Positions 52,727 to 61,338 of a DNA stretch of 64,000 nucleotides are shown here, in pieces (the stretch's first letter is position 1; every line of letters begins with the position of its first letter). Under the pieces are notes generated by a model. It was not told the DNA's origin. It searched no databases and saw only the letters and a program-made list of their open reading frames with translations. The translations under genes and the position numbers were made by a program. Source of the DNA: Amycolatopsis sp. CA-128772 (GTDB lineage: Bacteria > Actinomycetota > Actinomycetes > Mycobacteriales > Pseudonocardiaceae); NCBI RefSeq assembly GCF_002904295.1, contig NZ_PPHG01000029.1, forward strand, positions 105,840-169,839. The letters run 5' to 3'.

Positions 52727-53701
52727 GTGACGAGCGGGCCCGAGGTGTTGTGTGTGGGCGAGACGATGGCGCTGTTCGTGCCCGCCGAACCCGGCCCGCC
52801 GGACGAGGTGAAGCACTGGGTGCGCACCATCGGCGGCGCCGAGTCGAACGTGGCCTGCAACCTGCCGACGCTGGGGATCCGCAGCGGCTGGGTGAGCGCG
52901 GTCGGCGACGACCCGTTCGGCCGGGCGATGCTGCGCGAGGTCGCGTCCCACGGCGTCGACGTCAGCGCGTGCTCCGTCGACCCGCTGCGCCCGACCGGGC
53001 TCTACGTCAAGGAAAGCGGCGCCGGCGGCAGTCCCGTGCGCTACTACCGGGCGGGCTCGGCCGCGTCCGGGATGGGGCCCGAGCTGCTCGACCGGCTCGA
53101 CCTCGACGGCGTCCGCGTGCTGCACCTGTCGGGGATCACGCCCGCGCTGTCGGACAGCTGCCTCGCGCTGGTGCGCGCGCTCCTGGAGCAGCCCCGGGGC
53201 GACCGGCTGATCTCCTTCGACGTCAACCTGCGGCCCGCGCTCTGGCTGGGCCGCGACCCCGGCCTGCTCGCCGAACTGGCCGGCCAGGCCGACATCGTGC
53301 TGACCGGCGACGACGAGGCCGAACGGGTGTGGGGGACCGGTGACCCGGACCGGCTGCGGGCGCTGCTGCCGCGGCCGCGCACCCTGGTCGTCAAGCACGG
53401 CGAACGCGGCGCGACGCTGGTCGAGGGCGAACCGCTGTTCGCGCCCGCGTTGCGGGTCGACGTCGTCGAGCCGGTCGGCGCCGGCGACGCGTTCGCCGCC
53501 GGCTTCCTCGCCGCGACCCTGCGCGGTGCGACCCCGCTGGAGCGGCTGCGGCAGGGGCACCTCCAGGCCGCCGTCACCCTGCTGACCCACGACGACGTCG
53601 GGGTGCCGCTGCCGCCGGAGGTCGTGGATACCCTGCTGCACGCGGACCCGGACGAGTGGCGTTCGGTCCGGCTGACCGGCGAAGGGGTGGTGCGCACGTG
53701 A
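52727..53701 (+). CDS. PfkB-family sugar kinase, KDG kinase-like
   Basis: A 324-residue ribokinase-type kinase. Opening CVGETMALFVPAEPGP, the substrate motif GGAESNVACNLPTLG, and the C-terminal PfkB signature PVGAGDAFAAGFLAA with the catalytic Asp are all present; ISFDVNLRPALW is typical of 2-keto-3-deoxygluconate kinases. Phosphorylates a sugar acid such as KDG. GTG start with GGGAG eight bases upstream. Overlaps the IclR gene by four bases, and is divergent from the D-amino-acid operon. Confidence 0.9.
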   Translation: MTSGPEVLCVGETMALFVPAEPGPPDEVKHWVRTIGGAESNVACNLPTLGIRSGWVSAVGDDPFGRAMLREVASHGVDVSACSVDPLRPTGLYVKESGAGGSPVRYYRAGSAASGMGPELLDRLDLDGVRVLHLSGITPALSDSCLALVRALLEQPRGDRLISFDVNLRPALWLGRDPGLLAELAGQADIVLTGDDEAERVWGTGDPDRLRALLPRPRTLVVKHGERGATLVEGEPLFAPALRVDVVEPVGAGDAFAAGFLAATLRGATPLERLRQGHLQAAVTLLTHDDVGVPLPPEVVDTLLHADPDEWRSVRLTGEGVVRT

Positions 53702-54456
53702 GCCAGAGCCTGGACCGCGCGTTGACGCTGCTGAACTCGATCGCGCAGGACGCGCGCACGCTCGACGACCTCGCCGACGAGATCGGCGTGCACAAGTCGA
53801 CCGTGCTGCGGCTGCTGCGCACCCTCGAACAGCACCACTTCGTCCGCCGCGAAGGCGCGCGGCACTACCGGCTGGGCAGCGCCATGTTCGACCTCGCCAA
53901 CCAGGCCCTGGACTCCTTCGACGTCCGGCGCAGCGCGCAGCCCGCCCTCGCCGGCCTCAACGCGCGCACCGGGCACACCGTGCACCTGGCCAGCTACGAG
54001 GACGGCGAAGTCGTCTACATCGACAAGTTCGAAGGCCGGCACTCGGTGCGGATGTACTCCCGCATCGGCAAACGCGCGCCGCTGCACTGCACGGCGGTGG
54101 GAAAGGTGCTGGTCGCGGCGATGCCTCTCGCCCGCCGGGAGGAGATCGCGCGGTCGATCGAGTACCCGGTCCGGACGCCGAACACGATCACCACGCCCGC
54201 GGATTACCTGGCGGAGCTGGAGCGCGTGGACCGGCTCGGGTACGCCGTCGACAACGCCGAGCACGAGGATTTCATCCACTGCATCGCGGCGCCGGTGCGA
54301 GGGACCGGCGGCGAGGTGCTGGCCGCCGCGTCGATGTCGGTGCCGAAGGTGCTGCTCGACTACGACGGCCTGCTGGCGCTGGTGCCCGAACTGCGGGCCG
54401 CCACCAGGGAAGCTTCCGTCCACAGTGGATGGACGGAGAACGGAAAGGGGCACTGA
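53698..54456 (+). CDS. IclR-family transcriptional regulator
   Basis: A 252-residue regulator. N-terminal winged HTH (QSLDRALTLLNSIAQDARTLDDLADEIGVHKSTVLRLLRTLEQHHFVRR), a linker, and an effector-binding domain with GHTVHLASYEDGEVVYIDKFEG, LHCTAVGKVLVAAMP and the late VDNAEHEDFIHCIAAPVRG. Senses a metabolite of the local pathway. Overlaps the kinase stop (GTGA) and shares one base with RidA, so the kinase, IclR and RidA genes form an operon. Confidence 0.93.
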   Translation: MSQSLDRALTLLNSIAQDARTLDDLADEIGVHKSTVLRLLRTLEQHHFVRREGARHYRLGSAMFDLANQALDSFDVRRSAQPALAGLNARTGHTVHLASYEDGEVVYIDKFEGRHSVRMYSRIGKRAPLHCTAVGKVLVAAMPLARREEIARSIEYPVRTPNTITTPADYLAELERVDRLGYAVDNAEHEDFIHCIAAPVRGTGGEVLAAASMSVPKVLLDYDGLLALVPELRAATREASVHSGWTENGKGH

Positions 54457-54839
54457 TGAGCAAGACGGCAGTTTCCACCGAGAACGCGCCGAAGCCGCCG
54501 GCGAAGTTCTCCCAGGCCGTCCGCAAGGGGAACCTGCTGCAGGTCGCCGGCCAGGTCGCCTTCGACCCGGCCACGAACGAGGTCGTGGGCGACGACGTCG
54601 TGGGCCAGACCCGGCAGACGTTCAAGAACATCGAGGCCGTGCTGGCGGAGGCGGGCGCGAGCCTCGCCGACGCGATCATGGTCCGGGTGTACCTGACCGA
54701 CACGGCCCACTTCGCGCCGTTCAACGAGGTGTACAACGAGCTGATCGGCGACGCCCCGCACGCGGCCCGCACGACGGTGTACGTCGGCCTGCCGGGCGAG
54801 CTGCTCGTCGAGATCGACGTGCTCTGCGTACTGGACTGA
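54456..54839 (+). CDS. ridA: RidA-family enamine/imine deaminase
   Basis: A 127-residue trimeric RidA (YjgF) protein. FSQAVRKGNLLQVAGQVAFDPAT, the centre TRQTFKNIEAVLAEAGASLADAIMVRVYLTD and the closing AARTTVYVGLPGELLVEIDVL contain the catalytic arginine and the last-strand glutamate. It hydrolyses reactive enamines such as 2-aminoacrylate made by PLP dehydratases, in line with the PLP enzymes encoded on both sides. Start ATG 54456 follows AAAGGGG and overlaps the IclR stop. Confidence 0.93.
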   Translation: MSKTAVSTENAPKPPAKFSQAVRKGNLLQVAGQVAFDPATNEVVGDDVVGQTRQTFKNIEAVLAEAGASLADAIMVRVYLTDTAHFAPFNEVYNELIGDAPHAARTTVYVGLPGELLVEIDVLCVLD

Positions 54840-54844
54840 GCCTT

Positions 54845-54873
54845 CGGTGGGCCGGGGTTTCCCCGGCCCACCG
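54845..54873. terminator. 13-bp perfect hairpin between ridA and acdS
   Basis: CGGTGGGCCGGGG at 54845-54857 pairs perfectly with CCCCGGCCCACCG at 54861-54873 around TTT. It lies in the 36 bases between convergent genes and can end both transcripts. Confidence 0.88.
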
Positions 54874-54875
54874 GT

Positions 54876-55871
54876 TCAGCCGAGGACGCTCGTGTAGCCG
54901 TTCAGGGCCGGCTGCCCACCGAGGTGCGCGTAGAGGACGTTCGAATCGCGCGGGATTTCGCCCTTCGTGACGAGGTCGATGAGCCCGGCCATCGACTTGC
55001 CCTCGTACACCGGGTCGGTGATCATCCCTTCCAGCCGGGCGCAGGTCTCGATCGCGTCCACAGTGGACTTGTCCGGGATGCCGTAGATCCCGGCGTGGTA
55101 GCGGTCGTCGAGTTCGACCTCGGGGATCTCCCCGGCGCCGATCAGTTCGGCGGTGTTGCGCGCGATGCGCGTGACCTGCTCGCGGGTTTCTCCGGGCTTG
55201 GCCGAGGCGTCGATGCCGAGGATGCGCCGCTTCCGGCCGAGTGCCGTCCCGGCGACCATCCCGCCCTGCGTGCTGCCGGTGACCGAGCAGACGACCACGG
55301 CGTCGAAGAAGACGCCGAGTTCCGCTTCCTGTCGTTCCAGCTCGACGATCCAGTTCGCGAAGCCGAGGCCGCCGAGCCGGTGGTCCGAGGCACCGGCCGG
55401 GATGGCGTACGGCTTCCCGCCCTGCGCTTCGACCTCGGCGATCGCGTTCTCCCACGCCTCCTTGAAGCCGATGCCGAAGCCGGCCTCGACCAGCCGGACG
55501 TCCGCGCCGAGGATCCGCGACAGCTGGATGTTGCCGACCTTGTCGTAGAGCGGGTCGTGCCAGTCGACCCAGCTTTCCTGCACCAGCACGGCCTTCAGCC
55601 CGGCGCGCGCCGCGGCCGCGGCGACCTGGCGGGTGTGGTTGGACTGGACGCCGCCGATCGACACGAGCGTGTCGGCGCCCTGGGCGAGCGCGTCGGCGAC
55701 GAGGTACTCCAGCTTGCGGGTCTTGTTGCCGCCGTAGGCCAGGCCCGAGTTCACGTCCTCGCGCTTGGCCCAGACCCTCGCGCCGCCCAGGTGCTCGGTG
55801 AGGCGTTCGAGCGGGTGCACCGGCGACGGCCCGAACAGCAGCGGGTAGCGGGGGAAGTCGGCGAGGGTCAT
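54876..55871 (-). CDS. acdS: 1-aminocyclopropane-1-carboxylate deaminase
   Basis: A 331-residue PLP enzyme that cleaves the ethylene precursor ACC to 2-oxobutanoate and ammonia. PLP lysine in [11 protein letters not shown] near residue 51, [49 protein letters not shown] and [12 protein letters not shown] are the ACC deaminase motifs; the Tyr-Glu pair of YEGKS separates it from D-cysteine desulfhydrases. The SNQ of pseudomonad enzymes is SNH here. Sits directly behind a GntR regulator gene with four bases of overlap. Points to a plant-associated or rhizosphere lifestyle. Confidence 0.93.
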   Translation of the reverse strand: MTLADFPRYPLLFGPSPVHPLERLTEHLGGARVWAKREDVNSGLAYGGNKTRKLEYLVADALAQGADTLVSIGGVQSNHTRQVAAAAARAGLKAVLVQESWVDWHDPLYDKVGNIQLSRILGADVRLVEAGFGIGFKEAWENAIAEVEAQGGKPYAIPAGASDHRLGGLGFANWIVELERQEAELGVFFDAVVVCSVTGSTQGGMVAGTALGRKRRILGIDASAKPGETREQVTRIARNTAELIGAGEIPEVELDDRYHAGIYGIPDKSTVDAIETCARLEGMITDPVYEGKSMAGLIDLVTKGEIPRDSNVLYAHLGGQPALNGYTSVLG

Positions 55872-56512
55872 CGGTCCTCCAGCAGATCGGTCCAGATGGT
55901 CGAGATGACGGAGACGGCCGTTTCGGCGTCCCGCCGCTCGAGCGCGTCGATGAGCATCGTGTGGCGCTCGACGGAGTTCCAGGCCAGCGTCGAGCTGAAC
56001 CGGGCGTGTTCGAGACGGCGCAGGAGCGGCGTGTAGCGGTCGAGGGTCGCGGCCACCGCCGCGTTGCCCGCCAGGCGGACCGGCACGTCGTGCAGCTCGT
56101 CGTCGGCCTGCACGGCGGCCGCGACGTCCCGGGCTTCGATGGCGGCGGCGAAGCGGTCGTTGGCCGCGCGCATCGCGGCGATGTCGGCGGGACGGCACCT
56201 CGCGGCGGCCCGGCGGACGGCGAACTCGTGCAGCAGGCGGACGATCTCGCGGGCGTCCAGGACGTCGGGGGACATCACGTCGGAGACCCGCGTGTAGCTC
56301 TGCGGCTTGGAGTCGACCAGGCCGTCGTCGGCCAGGCGCAGCAGGGCCTGCCGGACCGGGGCCTTGGACAGGCCGAGCTGGTCCGCCAGGTCGGCGTCCC
56401 GGAGGGGGGCGCCCGGGGGCAGCGTGCCGTCCACGATCGCGTGGCGGATGCGTTCGTAGGCCTCGTCGCGCAGCAGCGGACGGGTGACCTTTGAGAGACT
56501 CACATGTAACAT
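55868..56512 (-). CDS. GntR-family (FadR/FCD type) regulator, probably of acdS
   Basis: A 214-residue regulator. Winged HTH ([53 protein letters not shown]) followed by an all-helical FCD domain with metal-binding His/Asp ([45 protein letters not shown]). GntR regulators next to acdS are the usual actinobacterial arrangement. ATG 56512 is taken as start; GTG 56503 is an alternative. A palindrome overlaps the start. Confidence 0.9.
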   Translation of the reverse strand: MLHVSLSKVTRPLLRDEAYERIRHAIVDGTLPPGAPLRDADLADQLGLSKAPVRQALLRLADDGLVDSKPQSYTRVSDVMSPDVLDAREIVRLLHEFAVRRAAARCRPADIAAMRAANDRFAAAIEARDVAAAVQADDELHDVPVRLAGNAAVAATLDRYTPLLRRLEHARFSSTLAWNSVERHTMLIDALERRDAETAVSVISTIWTDLLEDR

Positions 56513-56514
56513 GT
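56502..56514. promoter_or_regulatory. ACATGT repeat overlapping the GntR start
   Basis: ACATGTAACATGT consists of two self-complementary ACATGT hexamers around one base, on top of the GntR start codon. Symmetry and place suggest an autoregulatory GntR operator. Confidence 0.45.
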
Positions 56515-56559
56515 TAGTTGCTCGAAGGCTCGCCCGGCAACAACCGGACGAGTGAAAGG

Positions 56560-56913
56560 TCAGTAGACGGGACCGGTGTACTTCTCGCCGGGGCCCTGCC
56601 CGGGCTCGTCGGGTACGGCCGAAGCTTCCCGGAAGGCCTTCTGCAGCGACTGCAGGCCGTCGCGCAACGGGCCGGCGTGCAGGCCCAGGTACTCCGCGGA
56701 CGCCGTCACCAGGCCGGCGAGCGCGGTGATCAGGCGGCGGGCTTCGTCGAGGTCGCGGTGCGGGGACGTCTCGGGGTCGGCATCGGCGAGGCCCAGGCGT
56801 TCGGCGCCGGCCGACAGCAGCATCACCGCCGCGCGGCTGATCACCTCCACGCTCGGGATGTCCTCGAGGTCGCGGGAGGAATACGGGGGCTGTTCGGAGG
56901 GTTGATCTGACAC
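56560..56913 (-). CDS. DUF1844 protein
   Basis: A 117-residue helical protein. The core [25 protein letters not shown]...[44 protein letters not shown] is DUF1844, a family nearly always encoded beside infC in actinobacteria, with unknown function. GTG start with GGAAGGG upstream. It is divergent from infC, and its promoter shares the 260-base region that also holds the infC leader. Confidence 0.9.
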   Translation of the reverse strand: MSDQPSEQPPYSSRDLEDIPSVEVISRAAVMLLSAGAERLGLADADPETSPHRDLDEARRLITALAGLVTASAEYLGLHAGPLRDGLQSLQKAFREASAVPDEPGQGPGEKYTGPVY

Positions 56914-57081
56914 GTCTGGTACCCTTCCACGAGCGACCAGCCCCCGAGCGATCGGGGGCGGCAAGTGGAGCCCCGCTCCCACCCGCGTCACCGTACAGGC
57001 GGCCGGGTCCGGTCTCGCCCGGGCGTGCAGCCCAGGGTGAAGTGCCCGGCTTCGCGGCCGGGTGCGATCGGAAACAGAGTG

Positions 57082-57110
57082 GGCCCCGCGCACCGAACGG
57101 TGTCGGGGCC
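57082..57110 (+). other. Hairpin in the infC leader
   Basis: GGCCCCG at 57082-57088 pairs with CGGGGCC at 57104-57110 and is followed by TTCGCT. It lies 63 bases upstream of the infC start in the mRNA leader, where infC operons in other bacteria carry attenuators that respond to L20 or translation state. Confidence 0.5.
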
Positions 57111-57173
57111 TTCGCTATGTGGGCACCAGGTCGAAACGAGAGCAGGAAACATTCCTCGGACCAAGGAGGCCCC

Positions 57174-57737
57174 ATCAGCTCCGAGACACGCATCAACGAC
57201 CGTATCCGGGTGCCGGAAGTCCGCCTCGTCGGACCCGCCGGCGAACAGGTCGGCATCGTCCGGATCGAGGATGCGCTGCGCCTGGCGCAGGAGAACGACC
57301 TCGACCTCGTCGAGGTCGCGCCGCAGGCCCGCCCGCCGGTGTGCAAGCTCATGGACTTCGGCAAGTTCAAGTACGAGAGCGCGCAGAAGGCCCGCGAGTC
57401 ACGGCGCAACCAGCAGCTGACCGTCATCAAGGAACAGAAGCTGCGCCCCAAGATCGACCAGCACGACTACGAGACCAAGAAGGGTCACGTGTCGCGCTTC
57501 CTGGCGGCGGGCAACAAGGTCAAGGTCACGATCATGTTCCGCGGCCGCGAGCAGTCCCGGCCGGAGCTCGGCTACCGGCTGCTGCAGAAGCTCGCCGAAG
57601 ACGTCACGGAGCTCGGCTTCGTCGAGTCGTCGGCCAAGCAGGACGGTCGCAACATGATCATGGTGCTGGCCCCGCACAAGAACGTGAAGCCGAAGGCGAA
57701 GGCCGAGGCGGCCCCCGAGCCGACCCCCGACGCGTAG
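57174..57737 (+). CDS. infC: Translation initiation factor IF-3
   Basis: A 187-residue factor that keeps ribosomal subunits apart and proofreads the start codon. N-domain [32 protein letters not shown] and C-domain [45 protein letters not shown] are conserved. The start is AUC at 57174: AAGGAGG lies four bases upstream and the conserved N-terminus begins there. The non-AUG start lets IF-3 limit its own translation, as the AUU start does in E. coli. An in-frame ATG at 57117 has no ribosome-binding site. Confidence 0.95.
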   Translation: MSSETRINDRIRVPEVRLVGPAGEQVGIVRIEDALRLAQENDLDLVEVAPQARPPVCKLMDFGKFKYESAQKARESRRNQQLTVIKEQKLRPKIDQHDYETKKGHVSRFLAAGNKVKVTIMFRGREQSRPELGYRLLQKLAEDVTELGFVESSAKQDGRNMIMVLAPHKNVKPKAKAEAAPEPTPDA

Positions 57738-57757
57738 GCGCCGACCAGCACGAGTCA

Positions 57758-57786
57758 GCGGCTCACCGGTTCCTCCGGTGAGCCGC
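57758..57786 (+). other. Hairpin between infC and rpmI
   Basis: GCGGCTCACCGG at 57758-57769 pairs perfectly with CCGGTGAGCCGC at 57775-57786 around five bases. It occupies most of the infC-rpmI spacer and ends 21 bases before the rpmI start. A candidate for partial termination, RNA processing or L20 control. Confidence 0.65.
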
Positions 57787-57806
57787 CGCACGAAAGAGGA
57801 CACCAA

Positions 57807-58001
57807 ATGCCGAAGATGAAGACCCACAGCGGGACGTCCAAGCGCATCCGCAAGACGGGGACGGGCAAGCTGCGCCGCCAGATGACCGGCCGGCGCCACC
57901 GCATGGAGAAGAAGTCCAGCCGCGTGACCCGCCGTCTCGAGGGCACCACCGAGGTGTCGAAGACCGAGGCCGGCCGGCTCAAGCGCCTGCTCGGCATCTG
58001 A
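57807..58001 (+). CDS. rpmI: Ribosomal protein bL35
   Basis: A 64-residue basic ribosomal protein of the large subunit. [21 protein letters not shown] at the start and the basic middle [19 protein letters not shown] are the bL35 signature. AAAGAGGA precedes the ATG. Between infC and rplT in the conserved infC-rpmI-rplT operon. Confidence 0.97.
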   Translation: MPKMKTHSGTSKRIRKTGTGKLRRQMTGRRHRMEKKSSRVTRRLEGTTEVSKTEAGRLKRLLGI

Positions 58002-58068
58002 TCCCGCAGAACTTGCTGTAACCACCCGGGGCGTCCCCCTCGCCCCCTGAGATCGACAGGATGGACCC

Positions 58069-58446
58069 GTGGCACGCGTCAAGCGGGCGGTCAACGCCCA
58101 GAAGAAGCGTCGCGCAACTCTCGAACTGGCCAGCGGCTACCGCGGCCAGCGTTCGCGGCTGTACCGCAAGGCCAAGGAGCAGACGCTTCACTCGCTCAAC
58201 TACGCCTACCGGGACCGCCGTGCCCGCAAGGGTGACTTCCGCCAGCTGTGGATCACCCGCATCAACGCGGCCGCCCGTGCCAACGGCGTGACCTACAACC
58301 GGTTCATCCAGGGCATCAAGGCCGCGGGTGTCGAGGTCGACCGCAAGATCCTCGCGGACCTCGCCGTCAACGACGCCGCCGCCTTCACCGCGCTGGCCGA
58401 GCTCGCCAAGGCCAACGTGAACACCGGCGAAGCGAAGTCGGCCTGA
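58069..58446 (+). CDS. rplT: Ribosomal protein bL20
   Basis: A 125-residue large-subunit assembly protein. [37 protein letters not shown] is the long basic N-terminal extension; [46 protein letters not shown] is the rRNA-binding core. GTG start. In many bacteria bL20 represses its own operon by binding the mRNA. Its stop overlaps the proposed start of the methyltransferase. Confidence 0.97.
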   Translation: MARVKRAVNAQKKRRATLELASGYRGQRSRLYRKAKEQTLHSLNYAYRDRRARKGDFRQLWITRINAAARANGVTYNRFIQGIKAAGVEVDRKILADLAVNDAAAFTALAELAKANVNTGEAKSA

Positions 58447-59258
58447 CCGGCAGCTTTCCCCGACCCGGGGCGGATCCGTTCACCGAACGGACCCCCCGGG
58501 TCGTTGCTGCGCGCAAGCTGACGCGGCGCGCGGAACGCGACAAGGCCGGCCGGTTCCTGGCCGAAGGCGCCAACGCTGTCGAGGCCTCGCTCGCCGACGG
58601 CACGGTGCACGAGCTGTTCGTCACCGCCCGGGCGGCGGAGCAGCACGCGGACCTGGTGGACGCGGCCCGCGCGGCCGGCGTCGGCGTCTCGCCGATCACC
58701 GACCGCGCCGCCGATGGCCTGTCGGAAACCGTGACGCCGCAAGGCATCGTGGCCGTCTGCGCGCTGGTGGACCGCCCGCTCGACGAGGCGGTGACCCCCG
58801 CCGCCCGGCTCGTGGTCGTGCTGGTGGACGTCGCCGACCCCGGCAACGCGGGCACGGTCATCCGGGTCGCCGACGCGGCCGGCGCCGACGCGGTGATCCT
58901 GGCGGGCGACACGGTTGACCCCCACAACGGCAAGTGCGTCCGCGCCGCCGCCGGCAGCCTGTTCCACCTGCCGATCGCGCGCGTCCGCGACGTCCCCGCC
59001 GCGCTGGCCGCCTGCTCGGCCGCGGGCCTGCGGACGTTCGCCGCCCACGGCTACGCCGACGCCGAACTCGATCGGGTGGACCTCGGCGCGCCGACCGCCT
59101 GGGTGTTCGGCAACGAGGCCCACGGCCTGCCCGCCGACGTCCTCGACCGGACCGACCTCGCAGTCCGCATCCCCCTGTACGGCCGGGCGGAAAGCCTCAA
59201 CCTGGCCACCGCGGCGGCCGTCTGCGTCTACACGAGTGCGATGGCGGTGCGGCGCTGA
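58443..59258 (+). CDS. TrmH/SpoU-family RNA methyltransferase (TsnR-like)
   Basis: A 271-residue 2'-O-ribose methyltransferase. Substrate-binding domain [30 protein letters not shown], then the knotted SPOUT domain with [48 protein letters not shown] and [24 protein letters not shown], the three SpoU motifs. No ATG, GTG or TTG lies between the upstream gene and the conserved N-terminus; a CTG at 58443, overlapping the rplT stop, would begin with the sequence [13 protein letters not shown]. Acts on rRNA or tRNA, target not determined. Confidence 0.87.
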   Translation: MTGSFPRPGADPFTERTPRVVAARKLTRRAERDKAGRFLAEGANAVEASLADGTVHELFVTARAAEQHADLVDAARAAGVGVSPITDRAADGLSETVTPQGIVAVCALVDRPLDEAVTPAARLVVVLVDVADPGNAGTVIRVADAAGADAVILAGDTVDPHNGKCVRAAAGSLFHLPIARVRDVPAALAACSAAGLRTFAAHGYADAELDRVDLGAPTAWVFGNEAHGLPADVLDRTDLAVRIPLYGRAESLNLATAAAVCVYTSAMAVRR

Positions 59259-59306
59259 CCGGCCAGTAGGCTGCCGCGGTATCCATTGTGGCCATCGGGG
59301 GGATCC

Positions 59307-60143
59307 ATGGGCAGGCTTGCTCGGTCGTACGCGTTGTTCGTCGCTTCGTTCCGGGTGCTGCGCGCCCACAAGGGCCTGGCGTGGTTCCCGGTGCTCGGCG
59401 GGATCGCCGGGCTGCTGGTCGCCGCGGCGTTCCTGACGCCGGCCTTCTTCGCGTCGCACGCCGAGATCACTGAGCACGGCCGGCTCACCGCCGGGTCGTG
59501 GGTGCTGCTCGGCGCGTTCTACCTCGTCTCGGCGTTCGTCACCATTTTCTTCAACGCCGCCTTGATCTCCCAGGCCGACCTCGCCCTGCGCGGCGACGGC
59601 GGCGTACCCGGCATCGGTGCCGGGCTGGCCGCGGCGAGCCGGCGGTGGCCGGCGCTGCTGGGCTGGGCCGGCGTCACCGCGACGGTCAGCCTCATCCTGC
59701 GGACGGTGGAGGAACGGCTCGGCTTCCTCGGCGGCATCGTCAGCAGCCTGGTCGGCCTGGCCTGGCGGTTCACCACGTTCCTCGTGCTGCCGGTCGTCAT
59801 GCTCGAAGGCGCCGGGGTCCGCGGCGGCGTCAAGCGTTCGGTCGAGCTGTTCCGCCGCACCTGGGGCGAGAACGTCGCCGGCGCCGCGGGCCTCGGCGTG
59901 ATCGGGTTCCTGCTCACCCTCGCCGGCTTCGTCGTGTTCCTCGGGGCCGGCTTCCTGCTCGGCGGCACGGCCACGGTGTTCGTCGCGGTCGGGCTGGCGC
60001 TCGTCTGGACCCTGCTGGTGGCGGTGTTCACCACCACGTTGTCCGGCATCTACCAGACGGCGCTGTACCGCTACGCCGCCGACGGCGTGGTGCCCGGCGA
60101 GTTCGCGTCGGTCGGCTTCGCGGAGGCGTTCCGCGCGCGCTGA
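59307..60143 (+). CDS. Polytopic membrane protein, DUF6159-like
   Basis: A 278-residue membrane protein with about six hydrophobic segments. RLARSYALFVASFRVLRAHKGLAWFPVLGGIAGL starts it and FEMALE-type glycine-rich helices follow; AGVRGGVKRSVELFRRTWGENVAG lies on a cytoplasmic loop and TLSGIYQTALYRYAADGVVPGEF closes it. The same family is common beside pheST in actinobacteria but has no known role. ATG 59307 with GGGGGGAT just upstream. 48 bases after the methyltransferase. Confidence 0.85.
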   Translation: MGRLARSYALFVASFRVLRAHKGLAWFPVLGGIAGLLVAAAFLTPAFFASHAEITEHGRLTAGSWVLLGAFYLVSAFVTIFFNAALISQADLALRGDGGVPGIGAGLAAASRRWPALLGWAGVTATVSLILRTVEERLGFLGGIVSSLVGLAWRFTTFLVLPVVMLEGAGVRGGVKRSVELFRRTWGENVAGAAGLGVIGFLLTLAGFVVFLGAGFLLGGTATVFVAVGLALVWTLLVAVFTTTLSGIYQTALYRYAADGVVPGEFASVGFAEAFRAR

Positions 60144-60198
60144 CCGTGCGTCCGCACGCTCCCGGGGCGACCGGGGGCGCGCGGACCCGATCCCATAG

Positions 60199-61337
<1,139 letters not shown>

Positions 61338-61338
<1 letters not shown>

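Noticed and set aside
57117..57173. ATG 57117 as infC start
   Set aside because: No ribosome-binding site and it adds a non-conserved tail; AAGGAGG points to AUC 57174.
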